Assembly (NCBI GenBank): GCA_016191325.1
Contig: JACPOV010000008.1
Coordinates: forward strand, 1,036,351 to 1,100,350
Length of the DNA: 64,000 nt
Origin: Candidatus Dependentiae bacterium
GTDB lineage: Bacteria; Babelota; Babeliae; Babelales; JACPOV01
Reading direction: 5' to 3'
The notes under the pieces are model-generated. The model ran no database searches, was not told where the DNA came from, and worked only from the letters and a program-made list of their open reading frames with translations. The translations under genes were made by a program, and so were the position numbers. Below, in pieces: positions 35,226 through 43,180 of this stretch (positions within the stretch are counted from its first letter, which is position 1; each line of letters opens with the position of its first letter).

Positions 35226-37790
35226 ATGAATCAAGAATTATTCACCAATGCAGCAAGTGAGTTATTGCAAAAAAGTATCACGCTTGCGCAATCTGAACAT
35301 AATCCTACATTGCTTCCGCTTCATACGCTCGCTGCAGGAGTTGCCGATGGGTTTTGTGCATCCATTTTTTCGGCACTTAATATTCCAATCGATCAATTAA
35401 GTTTGCTCGTTACAAGAGAATTAACTAAAATTGTCCGCGTTGAAGGTGGAAAATTAGCGACCGACTACGTATTTGATACGTTCTATAAAGAGTTACAAAA
35501 AGAGGCGCATTCGCTCGCAGATGCGTATGTGAGCATCGAACATTTTCTCATTTGTTGGTCGACTACCGAGCAATTGCCAGTTCAAGTTCAACAGTTTTTT
35601 AAACAAACCGGTTTTACTAAAGATCGCATTCTTGCGCACATAAAAACATTGCGAAAAGGAAAAACGGTTCAAGAAAAAAACGCAGAAAAACAATATCAAC
35701 TTCTTGAAAAATATTGCCAAAATATTACTAAAATGGCGCGCGAAGGAAAGCTTGATCCGGTAATTGGTCGGCACGAGGAAATTCGTCGCGTTATTCAAAT
35801 TTTATCTCGCCGCACAAAAAACAATCCGGTTCTTATTGGTGAGCCGGGAGTTGGTAAGACCGCCATAGTGGAAGGAATTGCCCAACGAATTGTAAATAAT
35901 GATGTTCCTGAAGGATTGCGCGGAAAACAAATTTATGCGCTTGATCTTGGATTGCTTATCGCTGGAGCAAAATATCAAGGAGAATTTGAGGAGCGCCTTA
36001 AAGGGATCCTCAAGCAAATTGAAGATGAAAGTGATCAAATTATTCTTTTCATAGATGAACTGCATATGCTCGTTGGAGCTGGAGCAACTGGCGGTGGCAT
36101 GGATGCTTCCAATTTACTTAAGCCTGCTTTGGCGCGCGGTTTATTACATTGTATTGGTGCGACTACCATTAAAGAATATAAAAAATATATTGAAAAAGAT
36201 GCGGCGCTCGAGCGCAGATTTCAAAAAGTTCTCATTGAAGAACCTTCAATTGAAGATGCGGTCTCAATTTTGCGGGGTTTAAAAGAGCGTTATGAAATGC
36301 ATCATGGGATTCATATAAAAGATCAGGCGCTTGTTGATGCCGTGATGCTTTCGGCAAAAAACATTCCGGATCGTTTCTTGCCAGATAAAGCGATCGACTT
36401 GGTTGATGAAGCTGCATCGATGGTGCGCATGTCGATCGATTCATATCCACCAGAAATCGATCAACTTGATAGAAAAATTCGTCAGCTTGAGATTGAAAAA
36501 GTGGCTTTGCAAAAGGAAAAAGAGGATCACGCCATCAAAAGACTTGAGCTCCTGGAAAAAGAACTGGCGGATACAAAAGAAAAATATCAGGTTCTTAAAG
36601 GGCAATGGGAAGCTGAGCGAAAACCGCTTGAAGCCATTGGAAAAATAAAAGAAAAAATTGAACAAGCAAGTTATGCGTTCCAGCAAGCTGAGCGTGAGGG
36701 CGATTATGCAAAAGCATCCGAAATAAAATACGGAAAAATTGCAAAACTTGAACAAGAACTTGCAAAAGAACAAGAGAAATCGAAAAAAGTTAAAACGCAT
36801 TTGATCAAAGAAGAGGTTGATGAGCGAGATATCGCTGCAGTTCTTTCTCGGTGGACCGGGATTCCCGTAGAAAAGCTGGAAACAACCGAAACACAAAAAT
36901 TACTCAAGATGGAACAGGTTCTTAAAAAGCGCGTTATTGGGCAAGACGAAGCGATAACCACCGTTTCTCATGCGATTCAGGTGCATCGTGCTGGGCTTGC
37001 AGATCCGCGCAAGCCTATCGGCTCATTTTTGTTTCTGGGGCCAACGGGTGTTGGTAAAACGGAAGTGGCAAAAACACTCGCGGACTTTCTCTTTAATAAT
37101 CCTAACCGACTTATTAGAATCGATATGTCTGAATATATGGAAAAGCATGCGGTTGCTCGTTTAATTGGTGCGCCTCCTGGTTACGTTGGTTATGAAGAAG
37201 GTGGGCAACTTACAGAACAAGTTCGCCAACATCCTTATAGCGTCGTACTTTTTGATGAGATTGAAAAAGCGCATCCGGATGTCTTTAATGTATTTTTACA
37301 AATTCTGGATGAAGGCCATTTAACCGATAGTCAAGGCCGCACCGTTTCGTTCAAAAACTGTATTATTATTATGACCTCAAACATTGGCGCCGATTTAATT
37401 TTAGAAGCTAAAGAACTCAATGAAACCGTAAAACGGCAGATTGAGCAATTATTGCATAAATCTTTCCGCCCAGAATTCCTCAATCGAATTGACGCAATTG
37501 TTTTCTTCAAAATGCTCAATGAAGCGGATGTAGAAAAAATCGCCGCACTTCAGATGAAAGAAATAGAAAAGCGTTTGGCAGAAAAAAATACGGCCGTAAC
37601 TATCGACGATGCAGTAATAAAAGAGGTTGCGCAGCGTGGCTATGTTAAAGAATTTGGCGCGCGTCCGCTTAAGCGTGCTATTGCCCAATACGTTACCGTT
37701 CCGCTTTCACATTTTATGCTCGAGCATCCTGACGCAAAGAGCATTGAAGTGGGCGTCAAAAAAGGACAAATTACTATCCAAAAAAAATAA
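35226..37790 (+). CDS. clpB: ATP-dependent disaggregase ClpB
   Basis: ClpB is a hexameric AAA+ machine that rescues aggregated proteins with DnaK. The 854-residue protein has an N-domain (1-150), a first AAA+ module with [13 protein letters not shown] and the Walker B region [13 protein letters not shown], a long coiled-coil middle domain (about 400-530), and a second module with [12 protein letters not shown] and [14 protein letters not shown]. The coiled-coil is what separates ClpB from ClpA and ClpC. ATG 35226 lies four bases after the uvrC stop with GGAAGG upstream, so both genes are probably expressed from the promoter at 33884. Heat-shock control elements were not seen. Confidence 0.97.
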   Translation: MNQELFTNAASELLQKSITLAQSEHNPTLLPLHTLAAGVADGFCASIFSALNIPIDQLSLLVTRELTKIVRVEGGKLATDYVFDTFYKELQKEAHSLADAYVSIEHFLICWSTTEQLPVQVQQFFKQTGFTKDRILAHIKTLRKGKTVQEKNAEKQYQLLEKYCQNITKMAREGKLDPVIGRHEEIRRVIQILSRRTKNNPVLIGEPGVGKTAIVEGIAQRIVNNDVPEGLRGKQIYALDLGLLIAGAKYQGEFEERLKGILKQIEDESDQIILFIDELHMLVGAGATGGGMDASNLLKPALARGLLHCIGATTIKEYKKYIEKDAALERRFQKVLIEEPSIEDAVSILRGLKERYEMHHGIHIKDQALVDAVMLSAKNIPDRFLPDKAIDLVDEAASMVRMSIDSYPPEIDQLDRKIRQLEIEKVALQKEKEDHAIKRLELLEKELADTKEKYQVLKGQWEAERKPLEAIGKIKEKIEQASYAFQQAEREGDYAKASEIKYGKIAKLEQELAKEQEKSKKVKTHLIKEEVDERDIAAVLSRWTGIPVEKLETTETQKLLKMEQVLKKRVIGQDEAITTVSHAIQVHRAGLADPRKPIGSFLFLGPTGVGKTEVAKTLADFLFNNPNRLIRIDMSEYMEKHAVARLIGAPPGYVGYEEGGQLTEQVRQHPYSVVLFDEIEKAHPDVFNVFLQILDEGHLTDSQGRTVSFKNCIIIMTSNIGADLILEAKELNETVKRQIEQLLHKSFRPEFLNRIDAIVFFKMLNEADVEKIAALQMKEIEKRLAEKNTAVTIDDAVIKEVAQRGYVKEFGARPLKRAIAQYVTVPLSHFMLEHPDAKSIEVGVKKGQITIQKK

Positions 37791-37794
37791 CCAG

Positions 37795-38583
37795 ATGAAG
37801 AGCTTTCGTCATGCTTTATTGTTGATTATAATGCCCATTTTTTGGCTTTCATTGCAAAGTGAAATGGTAAACAGCGAACCGTATATAACAACTCGATATA
37901 ATTTTTCTAAACTTTGGGAAAAGCTCGGTTGGCCAACAACTAAAATTGGCAATGCCGAGTTTTTTTTAGGCCCGATAAAATGCGGCTATTTCAATGCGGC
38001 TTGGAACATTAGAAACGAAGAAGAGTTTAAAAGCGCGCAAGATTTTTTTAAAGGCAATCGATTCTATATTCAGCATCTTCCGGATCAGTTAGATGTTAAT
38101 ATTTCAAAATGGTTTAAAACTCCAGTAACTCGCTTAGAAATGGCACTCGATATTTCATCATTTGTGTTTCAAAAGGATTCTGAAGAATTTTCTATTCGCG
38201 CCGTTACCAACGAAGAAGAGCTTAACGATTTCGCTCAATTATTTGCGCCCGCATTTTCATTATCAATTGATGAAGCCTTAATAGCCCTGAAGCCAATGAG
38301 CACTGTTTCTACTTTTTTTGTCGCTTATTACCAAGATGAAACAGTTGGCCGAGCGCAACTTTTTATCGACGACCATGGAACAGCTGGCATTTGGATGGTG
38401 TTTGTTAAAGAAGGTTTTAGAAAACAGGGTATCGGGCGAGCACTCACGCAAAAATGCCTGCGCTTAGCAAAAGATTGCGGAGCAATCACTGCGGTTTTAA
38501 ACGCAACTCCTCCTGCAGAATCTCTATATCTTAAAATGGGATTTAAACCAAAGCAGCTTTGGCATCTTGAGATCATGCATTAA
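37795..38583 (+). CDS. Exported GNAT-family acetyltransferase
   Basis: The C-terminal half (about residues 160-262) has the GNAT acetyl-CoA site: IWMVFVKEGFRKQGIGRALT with the R-x-Q-G-I-G-R/A loop, then LNATPPAESLYLKMGFKP. GNAT enzymes acetylate amines on proteins or small molecules. The N-terminal half has no recognised motif. Translation is best started at ATG 37795, four bases after clpB, since a longer frame from 37627 lies inside clpB. The result begins with a signal peptide (MKSFRHALLLIIMPIFWLS). Export of an acetyl-CoA-dependent enzyme is odd, because the cofactor is cytoplasmic; delivery into a host cell would solve this. That last point is inference. Confidence 0.82.
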   Translation: MKSFRHALLLIIMPIFWLSLQSEMVNSEPYITTRYNFSKLWEKLGWPTTKIGNAEFFLGPIKCGYFNAAWNIRNEEEFKSAQDFFKGNRFYIQHLPDQLDVNISKWFKTPVTRLEMALDISSFVFQKDSEEFSIRAVTNEEELNDFAQLFAPAFSLSIDEALIALKPMSTVSTFFVAYYQDETVGRAQLFIDDHGTAGIWMVFVKEGFRKQGIGRALTQKCLRLAKDCGAITAVLNATPPAESLYLKMGFKPKQLWHLEIMH

Positions 38584-38597
38584 AAAAAGAAAAAAAA

Positions 38598-38606
38598 TGG
38601 TAGAAT
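38598..38606 (+). promoter_or_regulatory. Extended -10 promoter of the RING-finger gene
   Basis: TGGTAGAAT is an extended -10 element one base from consensus. No -35 box is evident at the expected place. The gene's ribosome site AAGGAG lies about 25 nt downstream, and the start codon at 38641. Confidence 0.4.
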
Positions 38607-38640
38607 TCTTTGATAAAGAAATTTCACAAGGAGTTTTATA

Positions 38641-39519
38641 ATGCATAAAAACTATTTTTTAATTTTATCATTTATTTTTTCCGCACCTTTTGCGTATTGT
38701 CAGCCCAAAGCGATGCCTGAAATGTTGGAGAATTATCCCATTGTCAGAGAAAAAGTAGACAAAGAAACAGAACAATATTTTTATGCAACTATTCCAAACA
38801 AAAAAGAACAGGCAGCTCAACGGCAGTTTGCTAATCAGTTTATGAAATTTCTTTTTGCCAATTGCTTAAGCTCCAAGCAATGTGCTGAAAGTCTATTGAG
38901 AGACACGGTTCAAGGTGAGTTGAAAACTTTTATTATCGAAAAGATTACCGCACAAGTGGTGCAAAACATGACCCGCAACGGCGATGTTGTTGATGAAGCG
39001 ACGGTTCGTCCGATTGTTGTTAAATTGCAGGGCAAGAAAATCGAAGACGATATCGTAAGAAGGAATTTAATCGTTGCGCATCTGGATAATTATTATATTC
39101 AGTGGGATATCGAACAGGCAGTAAAAAAAGAGCAAGAAAAATTGATGAACCAAGCGGTGCAGCAGGGTGCTGGTATGGGCGCAGGGCCGCGAGCACAAGA
39201 TGAAATTCGCGAGACGTACCCAGAATTTAATGAAAAAAATGCCGATGGATTACGCAGGAATAAGACCTTTTTTAGTGAAGTAGAAATATTAAAAAGAAAT
39301 AAATTTAGAGAACCAGAATGCCCGGTATGTAGCCAAAATTTCAAACAGAGCGGCCATCGTGTGAATTTATATTGTGGCCATTCAATTTGCCCAACGTGCT
39401 TAAAAAACTGGATTCATGGGCAAGGAAAAGATACCTGCCCTCTTTGCCGGGCTGAAATCAAACGTGAAGAGTTTTCCAAAAACTATTTGGCCGCTGAACA
39501 GCGAGCAGCTCAAAAATAG
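38641..39519 (+). CDS. Exported RING-finger protein, putative E3 ubiquitin ligase effector
   Basis: RING domains recruit E2 enzymes for ubiquitin transfer, a eukaryotic process. Residues 227-269 contain a complete C3HC4 set: Cys227, Cys230, Cys245, His247, Cys250, Cys253, Cys266 and Cys269, spaced C-x2-C-x14-C-x-H-x2-C-x2-C-x12-C-x2-C. Prolines after the last pairs (CPVC, CPLC) fit real E3s. The 292-residue protein begins with a signal peptide (MHKNYFLILSFIFSAPFAYC). The middle (40-200) is helical, without a known substrate domain. As ubiquitin is absent from bacteria, the likely site of action is a eukaryotic host. AAGGAG precedes ATG 38641, and a terminator follows the stop. Confidence 0.9.
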   Translation: MHKNYFLILSFIFSAPFAYCQPKAMPEMLENYPIVREKVDKETEQYFYATIPNKKEQAAQRQFANQFMKFLFANCLSSKQCAESLLRDTVQGELKTFIIEKITAQVVQNMTRNGDVVDEATVRPIVVKLQGKKIEDDIVRRNLIVAHLDNYYIQWDIEQAVKKEQEKLMNQAVQQGAGMGAGPRAQDEIRETYPEFNEKNADGLRRNKTFFSEVEILKRNKFREPECPVCSQNFKQSGHRVNLYCGHSICPTCLKNWIHGQGKDTCPLCRAEIKREEFSKNYLAAEQRAAQK

Positions 39520-39526
39520 TAGTTAA

Positions 39527-39568
39527 AAAAACCGAATGTGTATTTTACGCACATTCGGTTTTTGGTTT
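39527..39568 (+). terminator. Rho-independent terminator after the RING-finger gene
   Basis: AAAAACCGAATGTG (39527-39540) pairs with CACATTCGGTTTTT (39550-39563) across a 9-nt loop, followed by GGTTT. The A-rich upstream side makes it usable for the convergent minus-strand gene too. Confidence 0.88.
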
Positions 39569-39579
39569 AAACCAAATTG

Positions 39580-39885
39580 CTAATTATTATTCGGGCATTT
39601 GTGGTCTGTTTTTTTATGCGATTCCATTATTATTTTTTGTGCTTTTTTTACGGCAATTTTAGAAAATCTGATGCCTCGTTCATGAACAAAATATTCTGCA
39701 AGTGCAATATCATCATTTTCAGCTGCCAGTTCTAAATTAGATTTGCCCCTAACGCGCATTTTCTGTATCTTTTGATTTGGCACGCTCCCCCATGTCTTAT
39801 GATACTCAGCATATTCGTCTTCCATGGCGCAAAGATGAATGTTTGCGGTAAGTATGAGCGCTGCAATCAATATATTTTTTTTCAT
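39580..39885 (-). CDS. Small exported protein with one ankyrin-like unit
   Basis: 101 residues from ATG 39885; an ATG 63 nt upstream would precede the signal peptide with another hydrophobic leader and is less likely. The signal peptide (MKKNILIAALILTANIHLCA) is followed by MEDEYAEY. One ankyrin-like helix pair is seen in SNLELAAENDDIALAEYFV. One unit alone rarely folds, so it may be a fragment of a longer repeat protein or part of a different helical fold. It shares the terminator with the convergent RING gene. Confidence 0.65.
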   Translation of the reverse strand: MKKNILIAALILTANIHLCAMEDEYAEYHKTWGSVPNQKIQKMRVRGKSNLELAAENDDIALAEYFVHERGIRFSKIAVKKAQKIIMESHKKTDHKCPNNN

Positions 39886-40076
39886 GTCATTATCTCGTTG
39901 TGTTAAGAATCGATTTAAAAAAATTAATATCGTTATATAATAAACCAAAAAATTATTTTATTTTCAACGCGAAAATTTGATAATTTTTGTTTAATTGAGC
40001 ATCGCCAGTAGCCGTAGCATTGATTTTCCTATTTTCTAGCTGCTAAGATAGCAACAGAGGGAAAAGGAGATAGGGC

Positions 40077-40295
40077 ATGAGAAAATTTTTTAATAAAATA
40101 TTCAATAGTGATGAAAAGCGGGCGGAGCATAATTCCAGTTTTAAAAATCACTTCAAAGATCGCCTGGGCAACATGCATCGCAAAATGTCTCGGGGTGCTT
40201 CAAATATTGCGCGTATGATAAAAACGCGAGGCAAATGGGGAAATAAAGAACAATTTGGACGCGGTGGAAACAACAAGCACCACAAATCTGATTGA
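40077..40295 (+). CDS. Small basic protein of unknown function
   Basis: 72 residues, strongly basic (many R, K, H), with no signal peptide or membrane segment. The sequence has an N-terminal amphipathic helix (MRKFFNKIFNSDEKRAEH) and a glycine/asparagine-rich tail (GRGGNNKHHKSD) that could bind nucleic acid. A good ribosome site (AAGGAG) lies 10 nt before ATG 40077. Nothing similar is recognised. The frame ends just before the paired inverted repeat at 40301-40472. Confidence 0.6.
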   Translation: MRKFFNKIFNSDEKRAEHNSSFKNHFKDRLGNMHRKMSRGASNIARMIKTRGKWGNKEQFGRGGNNKHHKSD

Positions 40296-40300
40296 TCTGC

Positions 40301-40472
40301 GTACCCTTCGATACAATTTCTCGCCTTGCTCGAAATCACTCAGGGCGAGCGCAGTTTAATTCCCGAATTGGTTATTATTTATTAATAATAGTTTTGAAAT
40401 AGTCAAAAATAAAAAAATTACGTGAGAGCGCTCGTCCTGAGTGAATGCGGTAGCATTTGTATCGAAGGATGA
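40301..40472. repeat. Paired inverted REP-like repeat units
   Basis: Two units of about 45-50 bp face each other across 75 bp of AT-rich DNA. CCTTCGATACAA (40305-40316) pairs with TTGTATCGAAGG (40457-40468), and TCACTCAGGGCGAGCGC (40336-40352) pairs with GCGCTCGTCCTGAGTGA (40428-40444) with one G-T. Unpaired middles interrupt each arm. The style (CCTTCGA ... CTCAGGGCGAGCG) is that of dispersed intergenic palindromes known in many bacterial genomes. It lies between the small basic gene and the dipZ-like gene and could end transcription of the former. No transposase is nearby. Confidence 0.7.
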
Positions 40473-40487
40473 GAAAGTAGGGGTATC

Positions 40488-42191
40488 GTGCTTATTCTTA
40501 TTTCATTTTCTTTCCTTGCAGGAATAGTCACCGTTCTTTCGCCGTGCATTTTGCCGGTGCTGCCTCTTTTGCTTTCAGCCGGAGTTGATGAGGGAAAGAA
40601 AAGGCCGCTTGGCGTTGTAATTGGATTAGTGGTTAGTTTTTCTTTTTTTACCCTAACGCTCACCGCATTAGTGCATGCAACGGGCGTGTCTCCAGATTTT
40701 TTGCGTTATATTGCCATAATTATTATTACTTTTTTTGGCCTCACCCTTATTTTTCCAAGCATTGATCAGTGGTTTGAGCGAACAACCTCCGGAGTTGCGC
40801 GCCTTGGCCAGCAATTGCAGGCGATCTCAACGGGAAGCGGATCGGGATTTTTGAGTGGTTTGATCTTAGGTATTACACTCGGATTAATTTGGACGCCTTG
40901 CGCTGGGCCAATTTTGGCCGCAATTACGACGCTTGTGGCAACAAGTTCATTAAATTTTTCGGCAGTGCTTGTGACGCTTGCTTATAGTATGGGTGCTGCA
41001 ATTCCAATGTTTTTTATCATGTACGGCAGTAGCAAAATTATTAATTCAACCGTCGCGCTTTCAACGTATGCTCAGCCTTTGAGAAAAATTTTCGGCGTTC
41101 TTATGATTCTTGGCGCGATTGCGATCGCCTTTCATTTTGACGTTGTACTACAACAAATAGCGCTCAACTATTTTCCTATGCTTTCGGTTGAAAATAGTGA
41201 GGTGGTTAAAAAAGAATTAGAAAAAATAAATCCACTAAGCAATCCGTCATTTGCTCCATCAGAAAATAAATCTCAAGCGCCCGATTTTGTGGGAATTGTC
41301 GAGTGGATTAATTCGGCACCGCTGTCCCTGGCAGATTTGCGGGGTAAAGTTGTATTAGTAGATTTTTGGACCTATAGCTGCATAAATTGTGTTCGCACGC
41401 TTCCCTATCTAAAAAAATGGTACGACGATTATAAAGATAAAGGGTTTGTTATAGTTGGGGTCCATACGCCTGAGTTTGAATTTGAAAAAAATAGTGCGAA
41501 TGTAAAAGATGCAGTGAAGCGTTTTGGCATTAATTATCCGGTAGCTTTAGATAATAATTATAAAACATGGCAAAACTATAATAATCGCTATTGGCCTGCG
41601 CATTATTTGATCGATCAAAACGGAAAAGTGATTCAAACCCATTTTGGCGAAGGAAAGCATGGTGAAACCGAAAACGCAATTCGCCTTCTTCTTAGCCTTT
41701 CGCCTGAAACTGAGAAAGCAGAAACTGCAGTTACTCGTGCGACAACACCAGAAACTTATTTAGGATACGAACGAGCACGCGCATATACTTCAGAAATTAA
41801 AATTATGAAAAACCAAATAGCCGATTATTCGTTTACTCAAAATCTTGATGCTAATAAAATCGGGCTTAAGGGGCGTTGGTTTGCTGCCCCGCAATTTATA
41901 AGATCTGAGAGCGACGGCGCTCAATTAGATCTGAATTTTATCGCAAATCGAGTATATCTTGTAATGAATTCAACGAGCGAAGCATTGGTAGAGATTTTAC
42001 TTGATGGGCGTCCGCTGCCAGAAAAATATCGCACCGCTGATATGAACAGCGATGGAAAACTTCGCGTGAATAAAGCGCGCATGTACGATATTTTAGATCT
42101 TAAAGGCGATTATGGACGCCATCAATTGACACTAATTTTTCCAAAAGAAGTATCAGCGTACGCATTTACGTTTGGATCAGACGATAAATAA
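40488..42191 (+). CDS. DipZ-like protein: CcdA/DsbD membrane domain fused to TlpA-type thioredoxin domain
   Basis: The protein passes electrons across the inner membrane to reduce thiols outside. Residues 1-230 hold six or more membrane segments of the CcdA/DsbD family with the redox cysteines in VLSPCILPVLP and WTPCAGPIL. A linker leads to a TlpA/AhpC-like thioredoxin domain with VDFWTYSCINCVRTLPYL (C-x-x-C) and YWPAHYLIDQNG (cis-Pro). The last 140 residues resemble the DipZ C-terminal sandwich domain. 567 residues from GTG 40488 with AGGGG upstream. In context it may serve the many exported proteins with cysteines here, including the thioredoxin at 18709. Its stop touches the convergent gene's stop. 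Confidence 0.9.
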   Translation: MLILISFSFLAGIVTVLSPCILPVLPLLLSAGVDEGKKRPLGVVIGLVVSFSFFTLTLTALVHATGVSPDFLRYIAIIIITFFGLTLIFPSIDQWFERTTSGVARLGQQLQAISTGSGSGFLSGLILGITLGLIWTPCAGPILAAITTLVATSSLNFSAVLVTLAYSMGAAIPMFFIMYGSSKIINSTVALSTYAQPLRKIFGVLMILGAIAIAFHFDVVLQQIALNYFPMLSVENSEVVKKELEKINPLSNPSFAPSENKSQAPDFVGIVEWINSAPLSLADLRGKVVLVDFWTYSCINCVRTLPYLKKWYDDYKDKGFVIVGVHTPEFEFEKNSANVKDAVKRFGINYPVALDNNYKTWQNYNNRYWPAHYLIDQNGKVIQTHFGEGKHGETENAIRLLLSLSPETEKAETAVTRATTPETYLGYERARAYTSEIKIMKNQIADYSFTQNLDANKIGLKGRWFAAPQFIRSESDGAQLDLNFIANRVYLVMNSTSEALVEILLDGRPLPEKYRTADMNSDGKLRVNKARMYDILDLKGDYGRHQLTLIFPKEVSAYAFTFGSDDK

Positions 42192-43100
42192 TTATTTTTT
42201 TTCCAGCCAATCCTCTCCAAATGGATATTCAGCTGCGTAGTCGGTTGTCGTTTCATCCAGAAATTCGCGCAACTTTTCAGGGGAAGGGCAATAAGCAGCA
42301 GTAATTTTTTTTGATTTTTGCAATGCTTTAAAATATTCTTTGCGGCCTGTTAGAAAAATCGGTTTTCTATCTTTTGAAAGTTCTAAAAGAGTTTCTTCAA
42401 ATTCTTGTGAGCCTATTCTGCCCTTTGCTGCAAGCCACTTATCGCCGACTTTTTCAAAGGGATCCTTCGAAAGTTCTTTTCCTTCGAGCAATCTGTAATG
42501 CGGCGTGGTTACGATTCCTTCCGTGAATAGCTCTCTGATCATTACCCCTCGTTGGCGCAATTGATCCTGGTAGCAGGCTTGTTCAGAAACATCTTGATTG
42601 GTTGCTAAAATTAAACCTAGAAATGCTTTTTCTTTTAAATGATTAATCACTTTTTCATTGGGTTGTGGCTGTGTCGATAATTCTAAAGCCTTTGCTTTTT
42701 CATCATCACTGAGCGGTGTCATGCTATTTAAGCTTAAGTAGAAACTAACACCGTCGATCGCGTTGCTCAAGCCTTTCTTTTTTGGGTCGGTTCCGCGAGC
42801 GTATTCGTTTCCTTTTTTTACGATAGCCATGGTATTGGCGGGAATAGTAAAACATTTTTCAAACCATGATCTCTTTTGCGAAAGCTCCGAAATGATGGGA
42901 CTGTAATGATAAAGCAGCTGTAGGATGTTCTTGTCATCAAGCGCGTTCCCGGCGACCAAATCGCTTGAAATGATAAAGCGGGGAGAGCTGGAAGATTGAG
43001 ATTTGATAAAAAACCCTGAACTATTAGATTTTTCATTATCCATTGTAAATAAAGTGCTTGAACTCATCGCTCCAACGAATATAAAAAGATAGAGAATCAT
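42192..43100 (-). CDS. Exported protein, possibly HAD-like
   Basis: 302 residues with a signal-like N-terminus (MILYLFIFVGAMSSSTLFT) followed by MDNEKSN. I do not recognise the family with certainty. Weak marks of a HAD phosphatase fold are FIISSDLVAGNALDD (motif I would need DxD, here D-L-V), GLILATNQD (motif II-like) and PIFLTGRKEYFKALQKS. The nucleophile pattern is not intact, so catalysis is doubtful. The stop codon directly abuts the end of the convergent dipZ-like gene. The ATG at 43100 has AAGGAAT upstream, and the divergent methyltransferase-GT2 gene starts 80 nt away. Confidence 0.6.
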   Translation of the reverse strand: MILYLFIFVGAMSSSTLFTMDNEKSNSSGFFIKSQSSSSPRFIISSDLVAGNALDDKNILQLLYHYSPIISELSQKRSWFEKCFTIPANTMAIVKKGNEYARGTDPKKKGLSNAIDGVSFYLSLNSMTPLSDDEKAKALELSTQPQPNEKVINHLKEKAFLGLILATNQDVSEQACYQDQLRQRGVMIRELFTEGIVTTPHYRLLEGKELSKDPFEKVGDKWLAAKGRIGSQEFEETLLELSKDRKPIFLTGRKEYFKALQKSKKITAAYCPSPEKLREFLDETTTDYAAEYPFGEDWLEKK

Positions 43101-43180
43101 ACATTCCTTTTTTGATAATTTGTCTTATTACCTATCCATTTGTATGCTAGCAAAAAAATCCAAAAAAAGGCGATTAATCA

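Noticed and set aside
37627-37794. Longer N-terminus for the GNAT protein
   Set aside because: The added part is a second frame inside clpB; ATG 37795 gives a signal peptide directly.
40301-40472. Insertion sequence remnant
   Set aside because: No transposase fragment or target-site duplication is visible; the structure is explained by two inverted REP-like units.
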